Source: Pelomonas sp963422775 (GTDB taxonomy: Bacteria > Pseudomonadota > Gammaproteobacteria > Burkholderiales > Burkholderiaceae_C). Taken from it: a stretch of DNA of 64,000 nucleotides. The position numbers were made by a program, and so were the translations under genes. How positions within the stretch are numbered: the stretch's first letter is position 1; each line of letters starts with the position of its first letter. Shown piece after piece: positions 25,265 to 33,672 of the stretch. Under the pieces are notes generated by a model, which was not told the DNA's origin, searched no databases, and saw nothing but the letters and a program-made list of their open reading frames with translations. The stretch covers positions 23,675-87,674 of the forward strand of contig CAUJSJ030000159.1 in NCBI GenBank assembly GCA_963422775.4, read 5' to 3'.

Positions 25265-25978
25265 TCAAGCCGCGTGAGCCAGTGGGCTCGCAACGAGTGT
25301 GGGCACCCCGGTGCGCGTGTCGACCGTGCCCACGGCGCGCAGTGGCAGCACATGTCGCGCCGCCTCGGCCTGCTGCAGCGCGGTGGCCAGCGTCTGGGCC
25401 ACGGCCTGGGCGTTGCTCAGCCCGCGCAGCATGGGCTGGGTGCGCTTGAGCTGCCAGGGCCGCACATGCGGCCACAGGTGCAGGTAGGCGATGCGGTCGG
25501 TGCCTGCCAGGTTCAGCACGATGTCACCCCCGTGCTCGCCGCGCGGGCGCCAGCCGGCCGATGCGATCTGCGCGAAGGGCAGGTTGAAGGTGATGCTCAG
25601 CACCACGCCCACGCGCATGACGACACGCTTGTTGGTGATGGTGTAGACGGTGGTGCGCGCCATCAGCCAGGCGATGCCGGCCAGCAGGCCCAGCGCCAGT
25701 GCGATCAGCGGCAGCATGCCGGCCATGGCCATCAGCGTCTGGCCGAGCGACGCGCCGTCGTAGGCGCTGCCGATGCCGCGCCACGCGAGCAGGGTGCCGA
25801 AGTAGACCAGCACCAGGTCCACGTGCAGCGCCTGGCGGGCCAGCAGCAGCGCGTCAGGGCTGCCTTGCCACAGCTGCACTTCATTGGCCGGCAAGGCCTC
25901 GGGCAGGCCGGGCGCGGCCTCGAACTCGTGCTCGTGCGCGGGTGCCAGCAGGTCGACCAGGGTGGCGACGGCCTTCAC
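25265..25978 (-). CDS. puhB: PuhB, reaction-centre assembly protein
   Basis: A 237-residue membrane protein with transmembrane segments (VLVYFGTLLAWRGIG..., MLPLIALALGLLAGIAWLMA) and a PH-like cytosolic domain (TTVYTITNKRVVMRVGVVLSITFNLPFAQIASAGWRPRGEHGGDIVLNL). It begins ...EHEFEAAPGLPEALPANEVQLWQGSPD, the typical PuhB start. PuhB forms dimers and helps assemble the reaction centre. It overlaps puhA by 4 bases (ATGA). Confidence 0.94.
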   Translation of the reverse strand: MKAVATLVDLLAPAHEHEFEAAPGLPEALPANEVQLWQGSPDALLLARQALHVDLVLVYFGTLLAWRGIGSAYDGASLGQTLMAMAGMLPLIALALGLLAGIAWLMARTTVYTITNKRVVMRVGVVLSITFNLPFAQIASAGWRPRGEHGGDIVLNLAGTDRIAYLHLWPHVRPWQLKRTQPMLRGLSNAQAVAQTLATALQQAEAARHVLPLRAVGTVDTRTGVPTLVASPLAHAA

Positions 25979-26730
25979 AGCAGCGGCTCCTGGCGGTCAG
26001 GCGTGGCGTAGAGCGTGCCCGCACCGTAGTAGGCCATGATCTTTTCCTCTTCGAGCAGGGTGACTTGGTCGGGCGCGCGGGTCTTGGGCACGCGGGCGAA
26101 CTGGTGGCTGAGGATGGACTTGACGCGGATGCGGCGCTGCTCGACGCGCGCGAAGTTCATCGGCAGCAGCACGCGTCCACCGCCTTCCACTTCCACCTCC
26201 AGATAGCGGAACAGCATCTCCGAGCGGTCCACCCAGATGTCGACGACGCGGCCACCCTCGGCGCCGTCGTCACCCAGCACCGGCAGGCCTCGCGGGTCCA
26301 CGTCTTGGGGGGCCACGCCAAAGCCCGCCGCCACGCGCAGCGGCACGATCTTGGGCAGGCCCTCGTAGGTCATGTCCGGCACGTCGGCACGGTTGCTCCA
26401 GCTCCCTGGCCCCACGCCGGCCAGCAGCAGGTCGCCCGAGGGCTGCAGCGGCGAGCCTCGGTAGGCGCCTTCGTGCACGGGTGGCTGGTTGTCGCGGCGC
26501 TGGCTGGGCGCTTCGGCCGTGTCGCCATTGGCGAGCCGGTAGGTCTTGGCCTCGGGAACGGCCGGCCAGCCCTGCACGGTGATGGACCGCGAGCGGTCGG
26601 ACTCCAGCGGGTAGCCCTCGCGCTTGTTCTCGCGGTGCAGGTAGTAGATCAAGCCCGCGAAGAAGATCCAGAACGCATACAGCACGAGCTGGGCAACGTC
26701 GACATAGCCTGTGATGGCACCTGTTTGCAT
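25975..26730 (-). CDS. puhA: Photosynthetic reaction centre H subunit
   Basis: A 251-residue subunit anchored by one N-terminal helix (VDVAQLVLYAFWIFFAGLIYYLHRENKREGYPLE), with a cytoplasmic beta-barrel domain that caps the L-M core and shapes proton entry to QB. Recognisable stretches: VPEAKTYRLANGD, GPGSWSNRADVPDMTYEGLPKIVPLRVA, GRVVDIWVDRSEMLFRYLEVEV, LLPMNFARVEQRRIRVKSILSHQFARVP. Nine bases downstream of lhaA. Confidence 0.97.
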   Translation of the reverse strand: MQTGAITGYVDVAQLVLYAFWIFFAGLIYYLHRENKREGYPLESDRSRSITVQGWPAVPEAKTYRLANGDTAEAPSQRRDNQPPVHEGAYRGSPLQPSGDLLLAGVGPGSWSNRADVPDMTYEGLPKIVPLRVAAGFGVAPQDVDPRGLPVLGDDGAEGGRVVDIWVDRSEMLFRYLEVEVEGGGRVLLPMNFARVEQRRIRVKSILSHQFARVPKTRAPDQVTLLEEEKIMAYYGAGTLYATPDRQEPLL

Positions 26731-26739
26731 GGAGGCCTC

Positions 26740-28199
26740 CTAGCCTGGGAACTCGGCCAGCCCGAAGCGCTGGCGGGTTGAACGGGGCGCGCCTGCGGGG
26801 CGTACCAAGGGACCGATGGCGATCAGCGTGCCGAACAGCAGCGCGATCTCCAGGTGATAGACGACGCTGTAGGCCACCTGCGGCTCGGACATCGCCGAGC
26901 CCAGCCAGCCGTGTGCGGCGAGCGCCTCGAAGCCGTCGCGCAGCGTGCCGCCCAGCGCCACCGCAAGCCCTCCGGCGGTGGCCTGCATGGCGCCCCAGGC
27001 GCCCAGGGGCCCAGGCCCGCACAGCCGTTCTGCTCCAGCCCCATCGCCACCACCAGCGTGCTGACGGCGAACAGGCCGCCGCCCAGGCCGATGAGGAAGT
27101 TGCCGAAGCGAAACAGCAGGCTTGAATCCAGCGGCGCCGCGAAGATGACGGCCGAGAACGCGCAGATGCCGATGAGCAGTCCGATGGCGGCCAGGCGGTA
27201 GGCATCGAAGCCGCGCTGCAGCAGCCTGGCAGCGATGGCGAAGGCGAGCACCGAGCCCAGCGCCATGCCGGCCGTCAGCAGGCTGGTGGCGGCCACCGGC
27301 AGCTTGAGGATCGCGCCGCCGTAGGGCTCCAGCACGATGTCCTGCATGTTGAAAGCGGCTGTACCCAGGGCGACGGCCACGAGGAAGCGGCGCGTCTTGG
27401 GCTGCGCCGCGAAGCGCTGCCAGACGGCACGGAAGGGCTCCTGCGGCGCGGCGTCGGGCTCGCGCTTGACGCTGCCGCGCGCCTCCTGCTTCCACAGTGC
27501 AAGCGTGTTGAAGAGCATGGTCGCGATGGCCGCGCCCTGCACGACGCCCACCAGCCGTGTGGCCGTGAAGTTCTGCAGTACCAGGCTGAACACCGTGCTG
27601 GCCATGACCATGCCCAGCAGCAGCATCACGTACATCAGCGCCACCACACGGGGGCGGGTGTCGGGCCGCGCCTGATCGGTGGCCAGCGCGAGGCCGGCGG
27701 TCTGCGTCGTCTGCATGCCGGCGCCGACCATGACGAAGGCCAACGCCGCGGCGATGCGGCCGATGACGACACCGCCGGGCTGGGCGCTGGCCTCGGCCCC
27801 CGGCTGGAGCAGGATCAGCGCGAACGGCATGATGGACAGCCCGCCGAACTGCAGCAGCGAGCCGAACCACAAGTAGGGCACACGCCGCCAGCCCAGCGCC
27901 GACAGATGCGTGTCGGAGCGGTAGCCCACCATCGCGCGGAAGGGGCCGGCCAGCAGCGGCAGTGCCACCATCAGCGACACCGCCCAGGTCGACACGCCCA
28001 GCTCGACGATCATGACCCGGTTCAGCGTGCCCACCAGCAACGCATAGGCCATGCCCACCGACACCTGGAACAGCGCCAGGCGCAGCAGCCGCGACAGCGG
28101 CAGTTCCGTGGTCGCGACGTCGGCGAAGGGCAGGAATTCCACGCTCAACTTGGACCACTTGGCGGCCAGGCGTTGGTTGAGCTGGGCCACCGCTTTCAT
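26740..28199 (-). CDS. lhaA: LhaA, LH1 assembly factor of the PucC/BCD family (frameshifted as given)
   Basis: A 12-helix PucC-type membrane protein needed for LH1 assembly. The first ~395 residues run in one frame (MKAVAQLNQRLAAKWSKLSVEFLPFADVATTELPLSRLLRLALFQVSVGMAYALLVGTLNRVMIVEL...GNFLIGLGGGLFAVSTLVVAMGLEQNG). The rest continues in another frame (GAWGAMQATAGGLAVALGGTLRDGFEALAAHGWLGS...AYSVVYHLEIALLFGTLIAIGPLVR). The change falls at or next to GGGCCC, 27007-27012; one missing G (restoring LGALGAWGAM) would cure it. The start ATG overlaps the bchM stop. Confidence 0.88.
27007..27012 (-). other. Frameshift site in lhaA
   Basis: GGGCCC at the junction between the two lhaA frames. Phase arithmetic from the start (28199) and stop (26740) shows one base missing or two extra. 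The puhE frameshift also falls on a GGGCCC, which points to a common technical cause. Confidence 0.7.
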
Positions 28200-28897
28200 G
28201 GCCGCACCAGCTCCATCGCCTGCGAGGTGTAGAAGCCGCTGGAGATGCGCTGGCAGCGGCGTGTCTCCCAGGCCAGCAGGCGGGGGTGTGCGTCCAGGCG
28301 CCGTTGCAGTTTGCGCTCGGCCACCGGCACGATGGCCGGCGAGCGGTTGCCCCGCGGGAACAGCTTGCCGGCCGCCTTGAACAGCTCCAGCGCGGGGCTG
28401 CTGGGCGCGAAGGTGAACAGCAGCGAGTGCCGGGTGCGCTGGGCCAGGCCGGCGATGACCTCGACCGCGTCGTCCGGCTCGTAGTGGATCAGCGAGTCCA
28501 TGCCGACGACGTGATCGAACTTGCCGAGTGCTGGGTCCAGCATGTCGCCGGCGCGGAAGTCGATGCGGCCGCCGCTGCTGAACACCGGCTGGCGTTCACG
28601 CGCCAAGTCCACCAGCGTGGGCGACAGGTCGATGGCCAGCACCTCGGCGCCGCGCCGCGCGGCTTCCACCGCCAGGGCGCCGGTGCCGCAGCCGGCGTCC
28701 AGCAGCCGGCGGCCGCGCAGGTCCTCGGGCAGCCAGGACAGCAGCGTGGCGCGCATGCGGTCACGGCCGGCGCGCACGGTGGCGCGCACGCGGCCGACCG
28801 GTGCGTCCGACGTCAATCGCGCCCAGGCGTCGACCGCGGTGCGGTCGAAGTAGGTCTCGATCTCGCCGCGACGGTCGGTGTAGTTGGAGGTGTTCAT
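28196..28897 (-). CDS. bchM: Mg-protoporphyrin IX methyltransferase
   Basis: A 233-residue SAM-dependent enzyme that methylates the C13 propionate of Mg-protoporphyrin IX, the step before ring E closure by AcsF. Motif I RRLLDAGCGTGALAVEAARRGAEVLAIDLS binds SAM; GMDSLIHYEPDD and LLFTFAPSSPALELFKAAGKLFPRGNRSP are family regions; the start NYTDRRGEIETYFDRTAVDAW is typical. The ATG at 28897 overlaps the bchL stop (TGATG). Confidence 0.96.
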   Translation of the reverse strand: MNTSNYTDRRGEIETYFDRTAVDAWARLTSDAPVGRVRATVRAGRDRMRATLLSWLPEDLRGRRLLDAGCGTGALAVEAARRGAEVLAIDLSPTLVDLARERQPVFSSGGRIDFRAGDMLDPALGKFDHVVGMDSLIHYEPDDAVEVIAGLAQRTRHSLLFTFAPSSPALELFKAAGKLFPRGNRSPAIVPVAERKLQRRLDAHPRLLAWETRRCQRISSGFYTSQAMELVRP

Positions 28898-29805
28898 CAA
28901 TCAAACCCAAGCAGGTCGAAGATGTCGCGGTCCTTCATCGGCACGCAGCTGTAGGGCTCGCCGCCCAGCCACAGCACGGCGGCCAGGCGCAGGTACTCGG
29001 CCTGCACCTTCTCCAGCTCGGGCGAGGGTTCCATCTCGAACAGCGTCGACTTCTTCAACCGGCTGCGGCGGATCACGTCCAGGTCCGGGAAGTGGGCCGC
29101 GAGCTTCAGGCCGATCTTGTCGTTGTACTTGTCGATCTGGTCGGTGGCCGCGCTGCGGTTGGCGATGACGCCGCCCAGTCGCACCTTGTAGTTCTTGGCC
29201 TTCGCGCCGATGGCCTGCACGATGCGGTTCATCGCGAAGATGGAGTCGAAGTCGTTGGCGGTGACGATGAGCGCGCGGTCGGCATGCTGCAAGGGAGCTG
29301 CGAAGCCGCCGCAGACCACATCCCCCAGCACGTCGAAGATCACCACGTCGGTGTCTTCCAGCAGGTGGTGCTCCTTCAGCAGCTTGACCGTCTGGCCCAC
29401 CACGTAGCCGCCGCAGCCCGTGCCCGCCGGCGGGCCACCGGCCTCCACGCACATCACGCCGTTGTAGCCCTCGAAGACGAAGTCCTCGACGCGCAGCTCC
29501 TCAGAGTGGAAGTTGACCGTCTCCAGCACGTCGATGACGGTGGGCAGCATCTTCTTGGTCAGCGTGAACGTGGAGTCATGCTTGGGATCGCAGCCGATCT
29601 GCAGCACCCGCTTGCCCAGCTTGGAGAAGGCAGCCGAGAGGTTGCTGGAGGTGGTGCTCTTGCCGATGCCGCCCTTACCGTAGATCGCAAAGCACTTGGC
29701 CGTGCCGATGCTGACGGTGGGGTCCAGCTGCACCTGCACGCTGCCGGCGCCGTCGGGGCGTCGGTTGCCGATCTCGCGGATCGGCACTTCGGTGGTGGTC
29801 ATCAT
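28897..29805 (-). CDS. bchL: Light-independent protochlorophyllide reductase, iron-protein subunit L
   Basis: A 302-residue nitrogenase-iron-protein-like ATPase that feeds electrons to the BchN-BchB complex. P-loop FAIYGKGGIGKSTTSSNL; Fe-S cluster Cys in GTGCGGYVVG and DVVCGGFAAP; GCDPKHDST and FDVLGD for nucleotide switching. The L2 dimer holds one [4Fe-4S]. Tandem ATGs at 29805 and 29802 overlap the bchH stop. Confidence 0.97.
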   Translation of the reverse strand: MMTTTEVPIREIGNRRPDGAGSVQVQLDPTVSIGTAKCFAIYGKGGIGKSTTSSNLSAAFSKLGKRVLQIGCDPKHDSTFTLTKKMLPTVIDVLETVNFHSEELRVEDFVFEGYNGVMCVEAGGPPAGTGCGGYVVGQTVKLLKEHHLLEDTDVVIFDVLGDVVCGGFAAPLQHADRALIVTANDFDSIFAMNRIVQAIGAKAKNYKVRLGGVIANRSAATDQIDKYNDKIGLKLAAHFPDLDVIRRSRLKKSTLFEMEPSPELEKVQAEYLRLAAVLWLGGEPYSCVPMKDRDIFDLLGFD

Positions 29806-32800
29806 GCGGCTGCCTTTTCCATCGTCGGGGTCACGCCTTCGAGGCGGTCTTCCAGTTCGTCGCCGGCCTGGCGCAGGGCTTCAAGGGTGTCGGCATCGGG
29901 CTGCCAGTAGTCGCGCTCATAGGCTTCCAGCAGGCGATTGGCCACGCGTGCGGATGCCGTCGGGTTCAGCTGGGCCAGGCGCTCACGCATGGCGGGGTCG
30001 AGCATGAAGGTGGCGCTGAGCTGCTCGTAGACCCAGGGCGCCACCTGGCCGGTCGTGGCCGACCAGCCCATGGTGTTGGTCACATGCACCTCGATCTGGC
30101 GCACGCCCTCGTAGCCGTGCTTGAGCATGCCCTCGTACCACTTGGGGTTGAGCATGCGCGTGCGGGTCTCCAGCGCCACCTGCTCGCTGAGCGTGCGCAC
30201 GGCGCCGCCACCGAAGCTGTCGCGGGTCTGGTCGCCGATGTAGACCGGGGCCATCTGGGCGCCGTCACCGTCCTTGCGAACCTTGGCGCGCTTGATCGCG
30301 CGGCTGACGCCGCCCAGCGTGTCGAAGTAGGTGTCGACCGTCGTGACGCCCAGCTCCACCGAGTCGAGGTTCTGGTAGGCCAGCTGCACATCGGCCAGCA
30401 CGCTCTGCAGCAGCGCGGCCTGCTGAACCGGCCGGCCGGCGCGGCCGTAGGCAAAGCCCTTGCGGCGGCTGTAGGTCCCGGCCAGCTCGTCGCCGTCTTC
30501 CCAGCGGCTGTTGTCGATCAGGCTGTTGATGTTGGCGCCGTAGGCCCCCTCCGCATTGCCGAAGACGCGCAGCGAGGCGGTCTCCAGGTCGCCGCCATGC
30601 TGGGCCTGGAAGGCCAGCGCGTGCTGGCGGATGAAGTTCTGCTCGGGCGGCTCGTCGGCCTGCGCGGCCAGGAAGGCGGCCTCGGCCAGCAGCTTGATCT
30701 GCAGCGGCAGCAGGTCGCGGAAGATGCCCGACAGCGTGATGACCACGTCGATGCGCGGCCGGCCCAGATCGGCCAGCGGGATCAGCTCGGCACCGGCCAG
30801 GCGGCCGTAGCTGTCAAAGCGCGGCCGCGCGCCCATCAGCGCCAGCACCTGGGCGATGGGGCCGCCTTCGCTCTTCAGGTTGTCGGTGCCCCAAAGCACC
30901 ATCGCGATGGACTCGGGCAGCGGGTTGCCGGCGGCCATGTGCTTGGCGAGCAGGCGCTCGGCCTGGGCCGCGCCGTCTTTGACAGCGTAGGCGCTGGGGA
31001 TGCGGAAGGGGTCGAAGCCGTGCAGGTTGCGACCGGTGGGCAGCACGGCCGGCGTGCGCAGCACGTCGCCGCCGGGCGCGGGACGCAGGAAGCGGCCGTC
31101 CAGCGCGCGCAGGATGCCGTCGATCTCGCGGTCCTCGGCCATCAGCTGGTCCATCTCGCTGAGTTGCTGCAGCAGGGCCAGGTCTTCCAGATCATCGTCC
31201 GTGGTGGACATGCCGTTGGCCACCAGGGCCTCGATGACGGCACGGTCCGGCTTGACGCCGTGTGATGCCTCGGCGCATGACAGCAGCAGGTCCACCCGCT
31301 CGGCCGGGCTGGGCGCCTGGCCCACCACATGCAGGCCGTAGGGGATCAGCGTGTACTCGACCTCCAGCACCGCCTCGCTGAGCCGCGCGATGCGGTTTTC
31401 GGCGAGGGTGCCCCAAGGTGGCGCGGCGGTGGCAAGGTCGAACTCGGCGGCCTGGGCCTGGATCATCAGGCTGAGTTCGTCGCGCTCGGCTTGCGCCTCG
31501 GGCTCCAGGCTGCGGTAGCGGGCCAGCGTCTCCTTCAGCTCGACCAGGCCCTTGTAGAGGCCGGCCTCGGCCACCGGCGGGGTCAGGTAACTGATCAGCG
31601 TGGCCGCGGCACGGCGTTTGGCAATCGTGCCCTCCGACGGGTTGTTGGAGGCGTAGAGGTAGAGGTTGGGCAGGTCGCCGATGAGGCGGTCCGGCCAGCA
31701 GCGGGCCGACATGCCGGCTTGCTTGCCCGGCATGAACTCCAGCGCGCCGTGGGTACCGAAGTGCAGCACCGCGTGGGCGGCAAAGTCCTCGCGCAGCCAG
31801 CGGTAGAAGGCCGAGAAGGCATGCGTGGGCGCGAAGCCCTGCTCGAACAGCAGGCGCATCGGGTCGCCTTCGTAGCCGAAGGCGGGCTGGATGCCGACGA
31901 ACACGTTGCCGAAGCGCTCGCCCAGCACAAAGATGTGGCTGCCGTCGCTCTGCTGTTTGCCGGGCGATGGCCCCCACTGGGCTTCGATTTCCTTCAGGTA
32001 CTTCTCGCGCTTCAGGTGCTCGTTGGCGGGGATGCGGTGGTGCACGTTGGCCATCGCGCCGAAGCGGGCGGCGTTGCCGGTGATGATGCTTTCGCGCAGC
32101 GCATCGACCGACGCCGGCATGCTGACCGTGTAGCCCTCGCGGGCCATCGCGGCCAGCGTGTTGAACAGCGACTCGAACACCGACAAGAATGCGGCCGTGC
32201 CAGTGGCGCCGGCGTTGGGCGGGAAGTTGAAGACGACGGCGGCGACGCGGCGCTCGGCGCGCTCGCTGCGGCGCAGGTCCACCAGCTTGCCCACGCGGGC
32301 GGCCAGGGCATCGGCGCGCTCGATGCAGCTGTGCATGTCGTGCGCGTCGATCTCGTTCTCGAAGCGGCAGGCGTGGCTGCAACCGGTGCAGGCGATGTGT
32401 GTGGCGTTCGCCCGGCCACCGAACACCATCGCGCCGGTGGCGCCGTCCAGCTCGGGGATGGCCACCATGATGGTGGACTCCACCGGCAGCAGGCCGCGCG
32501 AGGAGCCGCCCCACTGGTCCAGCGTCTGGAACTCGATGGGGTGCACGGCCAGGTAGGGCACGTCCAGCGCGGCGAGGATGTCCTCGGCCGCCTTCGCGTC
32601 GTTGTACGCCGGGCCGCCCACCAGCGAGAAGCCGGTCAGCGACACCAGTGCGTCGATCTGCGTGCGGCCGTCGGGTGTGTGGAAGTAGGCGGCGATGGCC
32701 GGGCGCTGGTCCAGCCCCGTGGCGAATGCCGGGATCACGCGCAGGCCGCGCGCCTCCAGCGCGGTGATGACGCCGTTGTAGTGGTCGGCGTTGCCGGCCA

Positions 32801-33575
32801 GCACGTAGGAGCGCATCAGCAGCAGGCCCACGGTGCCGCGGGTGCCGGTGGTGGCCACCTTGGGCAGGGCCTCCAGCGCGGTGGCCATCAGGCCCACGGC
32901 GCTGGGGTGGCTCATGCGCGGGTGGTAGAGGCCCACCTCGGGGTATTCGATGGGCTGCTGCGGCTTGGCGGTCAGGCGCAAGGCCTTGCGCGGGCCGTCG
33001 GCATAGCGCTCCACCAGCAGGCGCACCATGTTGTCGATGTTGCCCTGCGAGCCGGCGAGCCAGTACTGCAGCGTCAGGAAATAGGCGCGCACGTCCTGCG
33101 CGGTGCCGGGGATGAAGCGCAGGATCTTGGGCAGCATGCGCAGCGTCTTCATCTGCTGGGCGCCGGCGGTTCCCTTGTTGCCATCGTCCTTGCCCGGTGG
33201 CTTGCCGCGCAGGCGCTTCAGGAAGGCCATCGCGCCGGTGGCAGGGGCCGACATGTCGAAGCGGCCCATGCGGGTCAGCTTGGTCACCTCGGCGGCGGAC
33301 ATGGCGCAGACCATCGCGTCGCAGTGCTCGCGGCGGGCCTTCAGGTCCGCCAGGATGGGTGTGAAATGGTCTTCCAGGAAAAGCATCGACGCGATGACGA
33401 TGTCGCCCGTGGCGATGTCGGCCTTGCAGCGTGCCAGTGCCGCGGGGTTGTCGCCCCACTCGGCGGCGGCATGCACGGTCAGGCGCAGGCCGGGCAGGGC
33501 TTTGGACAGCGTCACGTGGGCGCGTTCGGTGGCGCTGGCGAGGTGGCTGTCCATGGTCACGATGACCACGTTCAT
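29802..33575 (-). CDS. bchH: Magnesium chelatase subunit H
   Basis: A 1257-residue protein that binds protoporphyrin IX and, with BchI-BchD, inserts Mg2+ at the first committed step. Full length for the family. Recognisable blocks include HVHH-type region MANVHHRIPANEHLKREKYLKEIEAQWGPSPGKQQSDG, FGYEGDPMRLLFEQGFAPTHAFSAFYRWLREDFAAHAVLHFGTHGALEFMPGKQAGMSARCWPDRLIGDLPNLYLYASNNPSEGTIAKRR, and NTMGWSATTGQVAPWVYEQL near the C-terminus. ATG 33575 (MNVVIVTMDSHLASA) was chosen; upstream is a REP-like copy. No strong Shine-Dalgarno. Confidence 0.97.
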   Translation of the reverse strand: MNVVIVTMDSHLASATERAHVTLSKALPGLRLTVHAAAEWGDNPAALARCKADIATGDIVIASMLFLEDHFTPILADLKARREHCDAMVCAMSAAEVTKLTRMGRFDMSAPATGAMAFLKRLRGKPPGKDDGNKGTAGAQQMKTLRMLPKILRFIPGTAQDVRAYFLTLQYWLAGSQGNIDNMVRLLVERYADGPRKALRLTAKPQQPIEYPEVGLYHPRMSHPSAVGLMATALEALPKVATTGTRGTVGLLLMRSYVLAGNADHYNGVITALEARGLRVIPAFATGLDQRPAIAAYFHTPDGRTQIDALVSLTGFSLVGGPAYNDAKAAEDILAALDVPYLAVHPIEFQTLDQWGGSSRGLLPVESTIMVAIPELDGATGAMVFGGRANATHIACTGCSHACRFENEIDAHDMHSCIERADALAARVGKLVDLRRSERAERRVAAVVFNFPPNAGATGTAAFLSVFESLFNTLAAMAREGYTVSMPASVDALRESIITGNAARFGAMANVHHRIPANEHLKREKYLKEIEAQWGPSPGKQQSDGSHIFVLGERFGNVFVGIQPAFGYEGDPMRLLFEQGFAPTHAFSAFYRWLREDFAAHAVLHFGTHGALEFMPGKQAGMSARCWPDRLIGDLPNLYLYASNNPSEGTIAKRRAAATLISYLTPPVAEAGLYKGLVELKETLARYRSLEPEAQAERDELSLMIQAQAAEFDLATAAPPWGTLAENRIARLSEAVLEVEYTLIPYGLHVVGQAPSPAERVDLLLSCAEASHGVKPDRAVIEALVANGMSTTDDDLEDLALLQQLSEMDQLMAEDREIDGILRALDGRFLRPAPGGDVLRTPAVLPTGRNLHGFDPFRIPSAYAVKDGAAQAERLLAKHMAAGNPLPESIAMVLWGTDNLKSEGGPIAQVLALMGARPRFDSYGRLAGAELIPLADLGRPRIDVVITLSGIFRDLLPLQIKLLAEAAFLAAQADEPPEQNFIRQHALAFQAQHGGDLETASLRVFGNAEGAYGANINSLIDNSRWEDGDELAGTYSRRKGFAYGRAGRPVQQAALLQSVLADVQLAYQNLDSVELGVTTVDTYFDTLGGVSRAIKRAKVRKDGDGAQMAPVYIGDQTRDSFGGGAVRTLSEQVALETRTRMLNPKWYEGMLKHGYEGVRQIEVHVTNTMGWSATTGQVAPWVYEQLSATFMLDPAMRERLAQLNPTASARVANRLLEAYERDYWQPDADTLEALRQAGDELEDRLEGVTPTMEKAAA

Positions 33576-33589
33576 GGCAGCCCGCCCGT

Positions 33590-33665
33590 GCGCGAGCGCT
33601 GGGCCGCCCCGAGCCGCGCGCGATCCCCTTGGGGGATCAGACTCGGTACCCCTGGACTGAGGGGC
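33590..33665 (-). repeat. REP-like dispersed element, copy 2 (degenerate, between bchB and bchH)
   Basis: Read on the minus strand, it begins 7 bases after the bchB stop with GCCCCTC, has GATCCCCCAAGGGGATC (perfect arms of 7), and ends with GGCTCGGGGCGGCCCAGCGCTC, a diverged form of the GGCTTGGGGCGGCCCGGCGCTC core in the other copies. It lies inside the bchF-puhE transcript, so it would be read into the bchB-bchH mRNA. Confidence 0.55.
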
Positions 33666-33672
33666 GCCAACT

